Part shown: piece after piece, positions 23,271-29,690 of the stretch
Numbering within the stretch: position 1 is the first letter of the stretch
Layout: the number at the start of each line of letters is the position of its first letter
Source of the DNA: a virus
IMG/VR virus record: IMGVR_UViG_3300034106_001222
Coordinates: 1 to 32,190 of that record
DNA length: 32,190 nt
Direction: 5' to 3' (one strand)
Notes under the pieces: generated by a model
Database searches by the model: none
What the model was told of the DNA's origin: nothing
The model's input: only the letters and a program-made list of their open reading frames with translations
Made by a program: the position numbers and the translations under genes

Positions 23271-23288
23271 TTAGTGGGTACTCACTTA
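23271..23288. promoter_or_regulatory. Imperfect 18-bp palindrome before the winged-helix gene
   Basis: TTAGTGGGTACTCACTTA matches its own reverse complement at 14 of 18 positions. It lies in the 60-bp gap between the SSB-like and winged-helix genes (both minus strand). It is a possible operator for the adjacent regulator. Confidence 0.35.
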
Positions 23289-23309
23289 CGCTTTCCCCGT
23301 TGGTTTACA

Positions 23310-23564
23310 TCAGAATGGGATTGAATCATCCATATCATCAAAGCCACTTGAAGGCTTCTTCTTTGGCGAGGAAGTATTGGCTTCTTCTTTAGGGCTTACT
23401 GCAAGACCCATGAATTTGCCTGATTTACCCTCTTTAATCCAAGCTGAGAGCCAGTAGGACTGACCATCAACTGTGATGTTTCCCTTATAGTGAGGCTGTG
23501 ATTCTTTTTCACGCCTATCGTTTTTGAACATCACGCCACTGTTATCTCTTTGGTTTTCATCCAT
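23310..23564 (-). CDS. Small SSB/DUF736-like protein with acidic tail
   Basis: This 84-aa protein has a core of NITVDGQSYWLSAWIKEGKS followed by GKFMGLAVSPKEE, which matches the DUF736-type OB-like pattern (xWLSxWxKEGKSGKFxxLxVxPKE). It ends in DDMDDSIPF, closely like the C-terminal protein-interaction tip of bacterial SSB (DDDIPF). It likely binds single-stranded DNA and recruits host or phage partners. It sits between the exonuclease and the winged-helix gene, fitting a recombination set. Only the tail is a strong motif. Confidence 0.65.
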   Translation of the reverse strand: MDENQRDNSGVMFKNDRREKESQPHYKGNITVDGQSYWLSAWIKEGKSGKFMGLAVSPKEEANTSSPKKKPSSGFDDMDDSIPF

Positions 23565-23566
23565 AT

Positions 23567-24187
23567 TTACACCTTAATTTCATTGAGTTTTTTAACTTTG
23601 TCATCCACTTCCGCAAGAAACTGGATAACCTCTTTTTCGAGTTCTGCAATATACATATCATTGCGCTCGATTCTTTTGATGAACAGTTGTAGGTGTTCAG
23701 GCATTCGTGGGTCGAAACTCACAAAGTCGCACCAACTTCTATCTGCACATCGCATCTGCCATTGCATTTGGTCATAGTATTTCTTTGCTGGTTCATCTCC
23801 CAAAATGGTATCAATATGGGTTGCCGTATTGGGACACTTGATCTCTAGGCATCCATCATCGCCCACCAAGCCATCAGGAGAGGCGGCAGACATAGGAACA
23901 GTTGGATGGTCAATAGCACCTACCTGATCGACCATATTGCCTGTTTTAGACTCATACGCCGCACGAGCATAAACTTCCTGCTCGATTCCCCACTCCATAG
24001 CCGCATTGGTGTACGACTCTGCTACTTGGTTTGTCATACGCTCGACTACCAGTTGAGCCATGTAGTTAGCCCTGCTGGTGCTGTAGCCTGACTTAGTTTT
24101 GGCAACAATGTCAGAGATGCGTGATGCAGTAGCTTTGCCACAACGCTGTGCAAACCATTCGGGTGTGCCTTGTTCAATATCGCTCAT
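23567..24187 (-). CDS. YqaJ-family viral exonuclease (recombinase)
   Basis: This 206-aa protein opens with EQGTPEWFAQRCGKATASRI, a hallmark of YqaJ/lambda-exonuclease-type nucleases. The catalytic site is visible as SPDG (103-106, Asp105), LEIKCP (114-119, Glu115 and Lys117), and the YYDQMQWQM helix that follows (127-135). These proteins resect one strand of double-stranded ends and act with an annealing protein, here encoded two genes upstream. It overlaps the neighbouring small gene by 4 bp. Confidence 0.85.
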   Translation of the reverse strand: MSDIEQGTPEWFAQRCGKATASRISDIVAKTKSGYSTSRANYMAQLVVERMTNQVAESYTNAAMEWGIEQEVYARAAYESKTGNMVDQVGAIDHPTVPMSAASPDGLVGDDGCLEIKCPNTATHIDTILGDEPAKKYYDQMQWQMRCADRSWCDFVSFDPRMPEHLQLFIKRIERNDMYIAELEKEVIQFLAEVDDKVKKLNEIKV

Positions 24188-24399
24188 ACTTCCCTCGCTT
24201 TCAACATTGCGTCTGCTTGGTTGTATGCGGCATAAGCAGTATCAGAAAAGTCCATGTCTATTCGCCATTCAGGGTCAGAGTACAAGCCTTGCATAGCCTT
24301 TGCCGCAAAGTAGTCCCGCAAGGTCATGCCTGTATCAAACCCTGATGGGCTTATTCCATTGGCGTATTGGTTTGTTGGAAATGCTGGTGGATTTTTCAT
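24184..24399 (-). CDS. Hypothetical early protein
   Basis: This 71-aa protein contains MTLRDYFAAKAMQGLYSDPE, a segment that recurs in many small phage and prophage proteins of unknown function, with a following Tyr/Ala-rich helix (TAYAAYNQADAMLKAREV). It has ATGA overlaps at both ends, between the annealing protein and the exonuclease, suggesting a link to recombination, but no activity is known. Confidence 0.65.
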   Translation of the reverse strand: MKNPPAFPTNQYANGISPSGFDTGMTLRDYFAAKAMQGLYSDPEWRIDMDFSDTAYAAYNQADAMLKAREV

Positions 24400-24965
24400 T
24401 TCAATGCTCCTTTACGCTTTTCTTTGGCATCGATCACTTTCTTTTGCCAGCCCTTATCACCACCGCAATGAGCGTAAGCAGTGCTGTATACATTTTTGAG
24501 CTCCTCTAAAGTTGAAGCCGCATCAATAGCCGCCAAGTGGTCAATCATCATGCCTACATCTATATCTGAACCTGAGTCACCCTCGGGCAAGTCTTCTCCA
24601 GCATAGATGTAAAGACCCAAGCCATGCAGAGACAAAGCCTTAGTCATGCACCGCATGATGGCGGTATTGACTGCAAATGCGTCAGGGTTAGGGATAGCTT
24701 TATTGCGATAGTCCATTACTGGAAGTTGGCAAGTCATTGGTTTGCCAAACATGGTGACTGTGACGAACACCATTGCTGTGCCGTTTATGTCCATGTAGCA
24801 CTTGTCGCCAAACATATCCACCTTGTAGATGGCTGTTGGGTCTGCCTTTAGTGCTTCAGCCCATGCCCAAGCCCATGAGAGATAGGTTAGGTTGGCTTTC
24901 TTCTCGGTATGCTCATTGACGTTCTTGTTGAGCAACATCAACACCTGTTCCTGATTCATATTCAC
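24396..24965 (-). CDS. Single-strand annealing protein (DUF1071 / Sak3-type)
   Basis: This 189-aa protein includes KKANLTYLSWAWAWAEALKA, the signature opening of DUF1071. That family is grouped with phage single-strand annealing proteins of the Rad52-like/Sak3 type. A beta-rich middle (TAMVFVTVTMFGKPMTCQLP, then MRCMTKALSLHGLGLYIY) and an acidic linker (EDLPEGDSGSDID) precede a C-terminal helical tail. Paired with the exonuclease it forms a two-part recombination module that anneals complementary single strands. It has a GGAGTGAAT site. No DNA polymerase was found, so recombination may be important for replication. Confidence 0.78.
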   Translation of the reverse strand: MNMNQEQVLMLLNKNVNEHTEKKANLTYLSWAWAWAEALKADPTAIYKVDMFGDKCYMDINGTAMVFVTVTMFGKPMTCQLPVMDYRNKAIPNPDAFAVNTAIMRCMTKALSLHGLGLYIYAGEDLPEGDSGSDIDVGMMIDHLAAIDAASTLEELKNVYSTAYAHCGGDKGWQKKVIDAKEKRKGALK

Positions 24966-25034
24966 TCCTGTTTAAATTCTTGAAAAGTTTTTGAAATGTT
25001 TGTTTTGGTTGAGTCTGTATATACAAACTCAGGG

Positions 25035-25250
25035 TCAGTCAGTTTTTTTGTTGGGTACACCTTTCTGTGAGTTGAAGATTTGTTGGGCAATTGAGAATTG
25101 GGTATCAAAGTCAAAGTCGGCAAGTTTGAACCAATTCCCTGAGCATGAGCAGATCGGGAGAGAGCCAACTTTAGGCTTTGTGCAAAACTGGCAAAAATAT
25201 TCATCTTGGCTTTCCTCTAAGATCGTTGCAATAGTGTTTTTAAGTTTCAT
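25035..25250 (-). CDS. Small zinc-ribbon protein
   Basis: This 71-aa protein has YFCQFCTKPKVGSLPICSCS, giving CxxC...CxC zinc ligands. AGGGAGAT precedes its ATG by six bases, and it overlaps the gene upstream by 11 bp. An overlapping frame (24962-25204) lacks these features and was not kept. It is probably a small early regulatory or anti-host protein, function unknown. Confidence 0.6.
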   Translation of the reverse strand: MKLKNTIATILEESQDEYFCQFCTKPKVGSLPICSCSGNWFKLADFDFDTQFSIAQQIFNSQKGVPNKKTD

Positions 25251-25530
25251 CTTTATCTCCCTTGTATTCTTCTTTCAACCACAAAATTCGCAAGGTACGC
25301 AGTTCATCTTCATCATCAATTGATGGTGTCTTTGTCTTGCTGTACAAGTAAAACTCAGCCCTGCGAGTCATCTTGTTCTCAATTCGATCTCTAATGAACT
25401 GAAAGGCATACTCCCAGTCGCCTGATTTGATGGCAAGAGGGATGGCTACAGAGCCAGAGATAGCTTCCATGATGTCATCATCATTGAGTTGTTGGTAGGA
25501 TTCCCAAACGGCTTTGTTAAATGCTGTCAT
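25240..25530 (-). CDS. Hypothetical early protein
   Basis: This 96-aa protein starts at the ATG preceded by GAGGAGT (six bases), which lies within the last codons of its upstream neighbour; an upstream in-frame ATG at 25614 is not used. It is helical and charged: MTAFNKAVWESYQQLNDDDI, then AFQFIRDRIENKMTRRAEFY, and an acidic tail. No family was recognised. It is part of the leftward early operon. Confidence 0.6.
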   Translation of the reverse strand: MTAFNKAVWESYQQLNDDDIMEAISGSVAIPLAIKSGDWEYAFQFIRDRIENKMTRRAEFYLYSKTKTPSIDDEDELRTLRILWLKEEYKGDKDET

Positions 25531-25744
25531 CGATAGACTCCTCAATCTGTTTTTCAATTTGTTTGCACTCCTTGGCAGAGAGTTCATCTGTAATGTCAAT
25601 GCGGTTGTTGCCAACCATTAAGTAGGCTGACCAAATGAATTTATCGTAGACTCCCTCGTTGGGAGAGTAGTTGGGGTCATATTCCCATTCGACCCAAGCC
25701 TTGATATCTATTTCAAGGTCACAAAAATCTATATCCAGTTCCAT
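25517..25744 (-). CDS. Hypothetical acidic early protein (first gene of leftward operon)
   Basis: This 75-aa protein starts at the ATG after AAAGGCGTGAAT; the in-frame ATG at 25759 lacks a site. It is Trp/Tyr- and acid-rich: MELDIDFCDLEIDIKAWVEW, then DKFIWSAYLMVGNN, and a Glu/Ser/Ile helix. As the gene next to the divergent control region, it is probably the earliest expressed on this strand. The function is unknown. Confidence 0.6.
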   Translation of the reverse strand: MELDIDFCDLEIDIKAWVEWEYDPNYSPNEGVYDKFIWSAYLMVGNNRIDITDELSAKECKQIEKQIEESIDDSI

Positions 25745-25770
25745 ATTCACGCCTTTCAATGTGTTGGTAG

Positions 25771-25860
25771 AGAGTTCGTAGTGTTACACAGAATATAATG
25801 TTTAACACTAGGATAAACCCTAATTGTGGTATTTGTTTAACACTACACAATCACGCCTCT
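25771..25860. promoter_or_regulatory. Divergent control region with three operator-like repeats
   Basis: TAGTGTTACAC (25779-25789), GTTTAACACTA (25800-25810) and a second GTTTAACACTA (25835-25845) flank an AT-rich box that reads TATAAT on the plus strand (25794-25799) and TATATT on the minus strand. They lie between the leftward operon and the rightward RHH gene. The exact motif recurs at 29942-29952 in the other control region. Clear -35 boxes were not found, so promoter limits are uncertain. Confidence 0.6.
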
Positions 25861-26016
25861 ATGCCAAGACCTAAATCTGAAATGACCAAAAGCGGCAAGA
25901 CCATTGCTGTACGAGCCACCTTAAGTGAGTGGAATGAGTTCAAACGACTGGGAGGAACTAAATGGTTGCGACAACTATTAGCCGACTCAATTGAGAGACA
26001 GAAGAAAACAGTATAA
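25861..26016 (+). CDS. Ribbon-helix-helix (CopG/Arc-like) regulator
   Basis: This 51-aa protein starts at the ATG at 25861; an in-frame ATG at 25798 would sit on the -10-like box and is unlikely. MPRPKSEMTKSGKTIAVRAT provides a basic start with the beta-ribbon KTIAVRAT, followed by two helices (LSEWNEFKRLGGTKWLRQLL), the ribbon-helix-helix fold of small repressors. The gene is directly next to three operator-like repeats. It has no strong ribosome-binding site. It is the best candidate for the phage's early-gene repressor. Confidence 0.65.
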   Translation: MPRPKSEMTKSGKTIAVRATLSEWNEFKRLGGTKWLRQLLADSIERQKKTV

Positions 26017-26017
26017 T
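26012..26017 (+). promoter_or_regulatory. TATAAT box at the 3' end of the RHH gene
   Basis: A perfect TATAAT (26012-26017) is preceded by TTGAGA (25991-25996) with a short 15-bp spacer. A start near 26024 would begin just before the structured RNA at 26029-26094. Confidence 0.35.
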
Positions 26018-26028
26018 GATTTGAAACT

Positions 26029-26094
26029 TGGCTACCTTTAGCGGGGGAAAAGGCGATTCGTTACCGCCCTGCCAGTGTTTCTTCAGTAACGGCA
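26029..26094 (+). ncRNA. Structured RNA, resembles phage C4 antisense RNA
   Basis: Three potential stems are visible: GCTA/TAGC (26031-26042) with loop CCTT, GGCG/CGCC (26052-26068) and TGCC/GGCA (26070-26094). A further CGTTAC (26059-26064) can pair with GTAACG (26086-26091). The segment GGGGGAAAAGGCGATTCGTT and the following ACCGCCCTGCC recall, from memory, the C4 antisense RNA consensus found in phages upstream of replication genes. The CCTT loop with its preceding A is complementary to AAGGT at the DUF1376 ribosome-binding site (26106-26110). Not verified against a covariance model. Confidence 0.45.
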
Positions 26095-26115
26095 ACCGAA
26101 AACGTAAGGTTTTAT

Positions 26116-26880
26116 ATGCACTACTACAAACGAAATATTGGCGACTATGCAAAAAAAGCTGGTCGGCTAACTATGCTTCAGCACGGAGCGTATACGCTTC
26201 TTATTGATGCGTGTTATGACAGAGAAGTATTCCCCACAATAGAACAGGCGCTTGAATGGACTTGGGCATCTACTGAAGCAGAAGTAGAGGCGGTAAAGTT
26301 TGTTTTGTCTAGGTTTTTCAAGCTGGATAAGGATGGCTGTTATGTGCAGGACAGAGTTCTTGAAGAACTACTGAACTATCACAAGAACGCAGAGACAAAC
26401 AAACGAATCGCTGACGAAAGAGAGGCGAAGCGTAAAGAAAGTCGCACGAAGCGTGAACCAAGCGTAGACGAACCTCCACCTAACCATAAACCACTAACCA
26501 TTAACCAAGAACCAATTAAAGAGCGCACAAGAGGCTCACGCCTCTCTGCTGATTGGGTTTTGCCAAAAGAATGGGCAGACTGGGCTAAACAGGAAAGACC
26601 CGACCTAGATTTGCGTAGCGTGAGTGAGCAGTTTAGGGATTACTGGAGTGCAAAAGCTGGTTCAGGCTCTACAAAGCTGGATTGGCAAGCAACATGGCGT
26701 AATTGGGTGAGAAACCAAAAGCAAGTGTTTAAACAGGCTGACATCATCAGAACGACAGTACCCTCAAGCTCACAGCGTGACCCTGCACTTGCAAAACTTG
26801 ATGAAGATATGAAGAATGCCAAGCCAAACCCTGAGATTCTTGCCAAAATCAAAGAAGCATTAAGGGGTAAAGTAGCATGA
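26116..26880 (+). CDS. DUF1376 protein, probable replication protein
   Basis: This 254-aa protein has residues 1-100 (MHYYKRNIGDYAKKAGRLTM, LLIDACYDREVFPTIEQALE) of the DUF1376 (YdaU) type found at phage replication loci. After a charged, Pro-rich linker, the C-terminus has WVLPKEWADWAKQERPDLDL and FRDYWSAKAGSGSTKLDWQA then TWRNWVRNQ, common to phage replication-initiation proteins. It probably acts in origin recognition or helicase loading; this is inferred from family context. TAAGG precedes the ATG. It is followed by the RuvC-like gene. Confidence 0.72.
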   Translation: MHYYKRNIGDYAKKAGRLTMLQHGAYTLLIDACYDREVFPTIEQALEWTWASTEAEVEAVKFVLSRFFKLDKDGCYVQDRVLEELLNYHKNAETNKRIADEREAKRKESRTKREPSVDEPPPNHKPLTINQEPIKERTRGSRLSADWVLPKEWADWAKQERPDLDLRSVSEQFRDYWSAKAGSGSTKLDWQATWRNWVRNQKQVFKQADIIRTTVPSSSQRDPALAKLDEDMKNAKPNPEILAKIKEALRGKVA

Positions 26881-26886
26881 CAAAAC

Positions 26887-27156
26887 ATGAAGCCAATCGA
26901 CTATTGGACAGATGCAGGGAAACCTCGCAACTTAGCTACGCTGACACCACAAGAGCGCTTACAGCTACGGGAGACATTGAAGCAGATGGAGGCGAAAGAG
27001 TGGATTTTGAGATACAAGAGGAAAGCCAAAGACCTTGGGAAAATGAAAGCATCCGCATGGTGGTGGCAGACCTTATCCGACATAGAGAAAAAGCGTGGGT
27101 TACCCGCCACTAATGAACTACGTTGGCGCATGAACAACATACAAGGAAATAAATGA
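26887..27156 (+). CDS. Hypothetical basic early protein
   Basis: This 89-aa, Lys/Arg/Trp-rich helical protein reads MKPIDYWTDAGKPRNLATLT, then EWILRYKRKAKDLGKMKASA and WWWQTLSDIEKKRG. I prefer it over the overlapping frame at 26877-27113, because proteins with this Trp/Lys pattern recur in phage replication regions and it overlaps the resolvase start (ATGA). It may bind DNA, but no function is known. Confidence 0.65.
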   Translation: MKPIDYWTDAGKPRNLATLTPQERLQLRETLKQMEAKEWILRYKRKAKDLGKMKASAWWWQTLSDIEKKRGLPATNELRWRMNNIQGNK

Positions 27157-27611
27157 TTTACATAGGTATTGACGCTGGTTCAGTTAATGGCGCACTTGGG
27201 GCAATAGACCATGATGGGAATTATGTCGAGTCATTCATGATTGACCATAAGGACAAGCATATCCTCGCCTTGGTGTTTAAGAGTCGCATCCTATCCATTG
27301 TCGACCCTAAAGAGGGCGCACAGATTTGCATGGAACAGGTACACGCTATGCCTAAACAGGGTATATCGTCAACATGGAATTTTGCGAGAGCAGTCGGGGT
27401 TATTAGTGCAGTTTGCGAATTAACTAACTACCCTTTTCACTTGGTCAGCCCTCAGAAATGGAAGGGCTATTTTGGGCTAACAGCAGACAAAAACGAGGCT
27501 TTAGACCTAGCTCGAAAGCTATTCCCTAAAGCGCCACTAAAGCTCAAAAAGGACATAAACAGAGCAGAGGCGCTATTAATCGCAGAGTATTGGAGACAGT
27601 GCAATGTCTGA
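27153..27611 (+). CDS. RuvC-like Holliday-junction resolvase
   Basis: This 152-aa protein has the RNase H-fold layout of RuvC: IYIGIDAGSVNGALGAIDHD with Asp7, ICMEQVHAMP with Glu61, and DINRAEALLIAEYWR with acidic residues near the C-terminus. These acids bind the metals that cut four-way junctions. The length is normal for phage RuvC relatives. In a recombination-based phage it would resolve branched DNA before packaging. It is coupled to both neighbours by short overlaps. Confidence 0.8.
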   Translation: MIYIGIDAGSVNGALGAIDHDGNYVESFMIDHKDKHILALVFKSRILSIVDPKEGAQICMEQVHAMPKQGISSTWNFARAVGVISAVCELTNYPFHLVSPQKWKGYFGLTADKNEALDLARKLFPKAPLKLKKDINRAEALLIAEYWRQCNV

Positions 27612-27801
27612 AACTGTTGACAAAAAGGGTATTGTTATCAAGTTTGACCCCGTTGAATACGAAGCAATAAGGGCAATAGGCGAGGGTAATTTAAGCGAAG
27701 GGTTCAGGGTTTGCCTACGTTGGGCGGTGCATTTCCATGCTATCGGTTTGAGGTCTGATGACAATCTTGAATATGTTGGGCTTTGCACAGTGGCAGATTG
27801 A
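27604..27801 (+). CDS. Small ribbon-helix-helix-like protein
   Basis: This 65-aa protein contains GIVIKFDPVEYEAIRAIGEG, then NLSEGFRVCLRWAVHFHAIG. The short strand (IVIKF) plus two helices matches the ribbon-helix-helix pattern of small regulators. It overlaps the resolvase by 8 bp and is the last gene of this plus-strand set. It could regulate the early/late switch, but this is inference. Confidence 0.5.
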   Translation: MSETVDKKGIVIKFDPVEYEAIRAIGEGNLSEGFRVCLRWAVHFHAIGLRSDDNLEYVGLCTVAD

Positions 27802-27811
27802 CCCCTGCGAG

Positions 27812-27845
27812 GGCTTTAAAGGTGCTTTCCAGCCGTTATTTTTGT
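27812..27845 (+). terminator. Possible terminator after the rightward early genes
   Basis: GGCT...AGCC and an inner AAAG-GTG-CTTT form a weak two-part stem (27812-27834) followed by GTTATTTTTG. It lies about 10 bp after the last stop. The T-tract is good, but the stem has an internal loop. Confidence 0.4.
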
Positions 27846-27895
27846 AAATCCATCAAAAGGTACATTGTCGGGCTTTCAGGGTCTTAAAAGTAGGC

Positions 27896-27919
27896 AATAA
27901 AAAACCACCCGAAGGTGGT
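27896..27919 (-). terminator. Terminator of the second leftward early operon
   Basis: AACCACC pairs perfectly with GGTGGTT (27902-27919) around loop CGAA. On the minus strand it is followed by TTTT and more T/A (from 27901 leftward). It lies just after the end of the 27941-28144 gene. On the plus strand there is no T-tract. Confidence 0.75.
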
Positions 27920-27940
27920 TATATGTAAGTGCTTACTAAC

Positions 27941-28144
27941 TTATTGAATGGTTACATAATCGGGCGCATCTTCCCTCTCAAGCACTATAGCTTCTTGTTT
28001 TGTTGTTTTTCGCAACTCAGAGGCAACGCTATCAACTAACTTCATGAATTCATCTTGATTCATGTATTCATCAAGGTTATTCAATGTAGCAAATAAACCA
28101 AGGTCGCCATCTTCACGCATAAAACCAATTGAAACTGTTTTCAT
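27941..28144 (-). CDS. Hypothetical early protein
   Basis: This 67-aa protein starts at the ATG after GAAAGGCTTAAAA; an ATG 15 bp earlier lies on that site. MKTVSIGFMREDGDLGLFAT, then LNNLDEYMNQDEFMKLVDSV, suggest a short beta strand followed by helix. It is the last gene of the operon, followed by a strong terminator. No family was recognised. Confidence 0.6.
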   Translation of the reverse strand: MKTVSIGFMREDGDLGLFATLNNLDEYMNQDEFMKLVDSVASELRKTTKQEAIVLEREDAPDYVTIQ

Positions 28145-28202
28145 TTTTAAGCCTTTCATTTTCGGAGAATAATTTTTAAGAGTAGGGCAATGGTGGCATA
28201 TA

Positions 28203-28394
28203 TCACAAAGCCACCTCTAAGGCTTTGGTTTTTTGCTCTTCAGTAGGGTCATTTAAAGCCCACCATTCCAGCGACCCATATTTGGGGTTTTGTTTGCAAA
28301 TATCGTAAAGCCACACGTTTGCATGGGGAGAAATAAATTTCACTATTTGCCCAACAAATTGGGGTTTTGTTTGTGCGTTTGTGCCTTTAGTCAT
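28203..28394 (-). CDS. Hypothetical early protein
   Basis: This 63-aa protein reads MTKGTNAQTKPQFVGQIVKF, then ISPHANVWLYDICKQNPKYG and SLEWWALNDPTEEQ. It starts at an ATG that overlaps the previous stop, with GAGGTGAAAG upstream. It is aromatic-rich and soluble. No domain was recognised. Confidence 0.6.
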   Translation of the reverse strand: MTKGTNAQTKPQFVGQIVKFISPHANVWLYDICKQNPKYGSLEWWALNDPTEEQKTKALEVAL

Positions 28395-28546
28395 TCTTTC
28401 ACCTCATTTTTGTTAAGTATTTCTAGAATGGCTTGCACTTGCTCGGGTGATATGGTCATCCAACGGGTTTGACCATTGATAGAACGTAGCTGTATGTCTG
28501 CCTGACGTTCACCTAGTTTCTGCACTTCTTTGTCATAGTAGGTCAT
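28391..28546 (-). CDS. Small early protein (51 aa)
   Basis: This short gene starts at an ATG overlapping the preceding TGA (ATGA), preceded by AAAGGTGGGCGC, and ends overlapping the next ATG. The product is MTYYDKEVQKLGERQADIQL, then RSINGQTRWMTISPEQVQAI and a short helix. Start/stop coupling at both ends makes it very likely translated. The RWMTISPEQV segment resembles many small phage proteins of unknown function. Confidence 0.7.
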   Translation of the reverse strand: MTYYDKEVQKLGERQADIQLRSINGQTRWMTISPEQVQAILEILNKNEVKE

Positions 28547-28815
28547 GCGCCCACCTTTGAATTGTCAAAACAAAAAGAATAACCCTTTCCGTCTGCGCTA
28601 TCGCCATAACGCATATCTGCTAAATCCCAGTCTAATTTGTGCTTTTCAACTAATGCTTTAACTGCCTGAAAATGGCAGACTTCATGCGAATATTCATGAG
28701 GATATGAAATAGTGGCTTGAAAGCCTTTTCTCATGCTGTTGCCCACTGTATAGGCTTTTATTCGTGACCCTTTGGTGTTAGTGGGTGGAATATATTTTGT
28801 GTGTATTGCTATCAT
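28543..28815 (-). CDS. Hypothetical early protein
   Basis: This 90-aa protein starts at the ATG after TTGAAAGGCTTAAAC; an extension to 28854 lacks a site. KYIPPTNTKGSRIKAYTVGN, then ISYPHEYSHEVCHFQAVKAL, include several His/Cys residues that could bind metal, but no clear motif. The same opening (IAIHTKYIPPTNTKGSRIKA) occurs in many small phage proteins. The function is unknown. Confidence 0.6.
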   Translation of the reverse strand: MIAIHTKYIPPTNTKGSRIKAYTVGNSMRKGFQATISYPHEYSHEVCHFQAVKALVEKHKLDWDLADMRYGDSADGKGYSFCFDNSKVGA

Positions 28816-28883
28816 GTTTAAGCCTTTCAAAGTCTTGCAAAAGCGCAAGCCCAAGGGGACAAAATCCCCAAGGGTTTGAACTC

Positions 28884-29525
28884 TTACTCCGCCACTGTTT
28901 CGGTTATTTCGGCTTCTACGGGTTTAGTTTTTGACCGATAGCACCATGCTGGAACTTTCGCCATTGCTTGCTCTTTAAATGGCATCATTACCCCTACAAA
29001 GTGGTCATCCATCATAGGAAAACTAACTAAACAAGAATCTTTTCCTCTTTGAAGCAAGCTAGGGACTTGTCTTTTTCCCCAAATTTCCTCTGAAAAGTCA
29101 ACGAAACGAACTAAAAGGTCAGGGTTAAAAGTGGCGGGTTTTATATCTTCATCCTTGAAAACAAGGGGAATAACTCTATCAGTATCGGGAAAACGTGCCT
29201 CATGAGCTTGAAAACGCACTGTTTGATTGTCGCAAATACACTCTATTGCTAACCCGTCAACGCTAAAATGCAACATATCGTCACCTTGCTTTTTAGTGCC
29301 TTTGAGTTTAATTAAATGCTCAGTAGGCAAAATCACGTTAATCGGCGTATCTGACTGGATGCCGTCAACAAACAAACGCCCTAAAACGTGCCCGTCAGTG
29401 GCTTCTATATATGTGCCCCGATTGTCACGGGCTACGTTAATTCCTTGCAAATAGTAGCGAATATCCTTTTTAGCACAGAGGTGCAACATACCCCGAATGT
29501 CTTTGCGGCGGAGAGTGAATTTCAT
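28884..29525 (-). CDS. Short sliding-clamp-like protein (DnaN beta-clamp fold)
   Basis: This 213-aa protein contains YIEATDGHVLGRLFVD (residues 39-54), matching the TDGHRL signature of the bacterial DNA polymerase III beta clamp. It also has RRKDIRGMLHLCAKKDIRYY near the start and HFVGVMMPFKEQ near the end, like the clamp's VGVIMPM closing strand. It is much shorter than the usual ~370 aa, so one or more of the three clamp domains must be missing or reduced. It may load host replication proteins on phage DNA or block the host clamp. The RBS is AAAAAGGC ahead of ATG. Confidence 0.7.
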   Translation of the reverse strand: MKFTLRRKDIRGMLHLCAKKDIRYYLQGINVARDNRGTYIEATDGHVLGRLFVDGIQSDTPINVILPTEHLIKLKGTKKQGDDMLHFSVDGLAIECICDNQTVRFQAHEARFPDTDRVIPLVFKDEDIKPATFNPDLLVRFVDFSEEIWGKRQVPSLLQRGKDSCLVSFPMMDDHFVGVMMPFKEQAMAKVPAWCYRSKTKPVEAEITETVAE

Positions 29526-29549
29526 ATTAAAGCCTTTTTAGTTGAAAAC

Positions 29550-29567
29550 CCTAGCAAAATCGCTAGG
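29550..29567 (-). promoter_or_regulatory. Hairpin in the clamp gene leader
   Basis: CCTAGC (29550-29555) pairs with GCTAGG (29562-29567) upstream of the clamp-like gene; on the minus strand it is followed by GTTTTC. It could be a weak attenuator between the 27-aa gene and the clamp gene. Confidence 0.35.
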
Positions 29568-29605
29568 TGCTAGGATACTGCAAGCAATACCCTAAACCCT
29601 AGAAT

Positions 29606-29689
29606 TTATCCCCTAAATGCAAGCAAAGCGCCGATATAAGCAAAGACTATAACGCAAGCAATAGCCCAAAGAATTTCTTTTTTATCCAT
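29606..29689 (-). CDS. 27-aa single-span membrane peptide
   Basis: This very short gene has the leader AAGGGGCTTAAC before its ATG, nearly identical to that of its neighbours. The product is MDKKEILWAIACVIVFAYIG then ALLAFRG: a charged start, one membrane helix and a basic end. It lies in the gap between two larger genes of the same operon. The shared leader supports translation. The function is unknown. Confidence 0.6.
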   Translation of the reverse strand: MDKKEILWAIACVIVFAYIGALLAFRG

Positions 29690-29690
29690 G

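Noticed and set aside
24962-25204. 80-aa minus-strand frame overlapping the zinc-ribbon gene
   Set aside because: It has a weak start site and no motif, while the overlapping 25035-25250 frame has CxxC/CxC and a good ribosome-binding site. A short coding use of 24966-25034 cannot be excluded.
26877-27113. 78-aa frame overlapping 26887-27156
   Set aside because: The alternative frame couples to the RuvC-like gene and shows a recurring phage Trp/Lys pattern; this one shows neither.
20418-27801. Lysogeny module with integrase and repressor
   Set aside because: Regulatory proteins are present, but no integrase, excisionase or attachment site was seen, so a temperate lifestyle is not supported.
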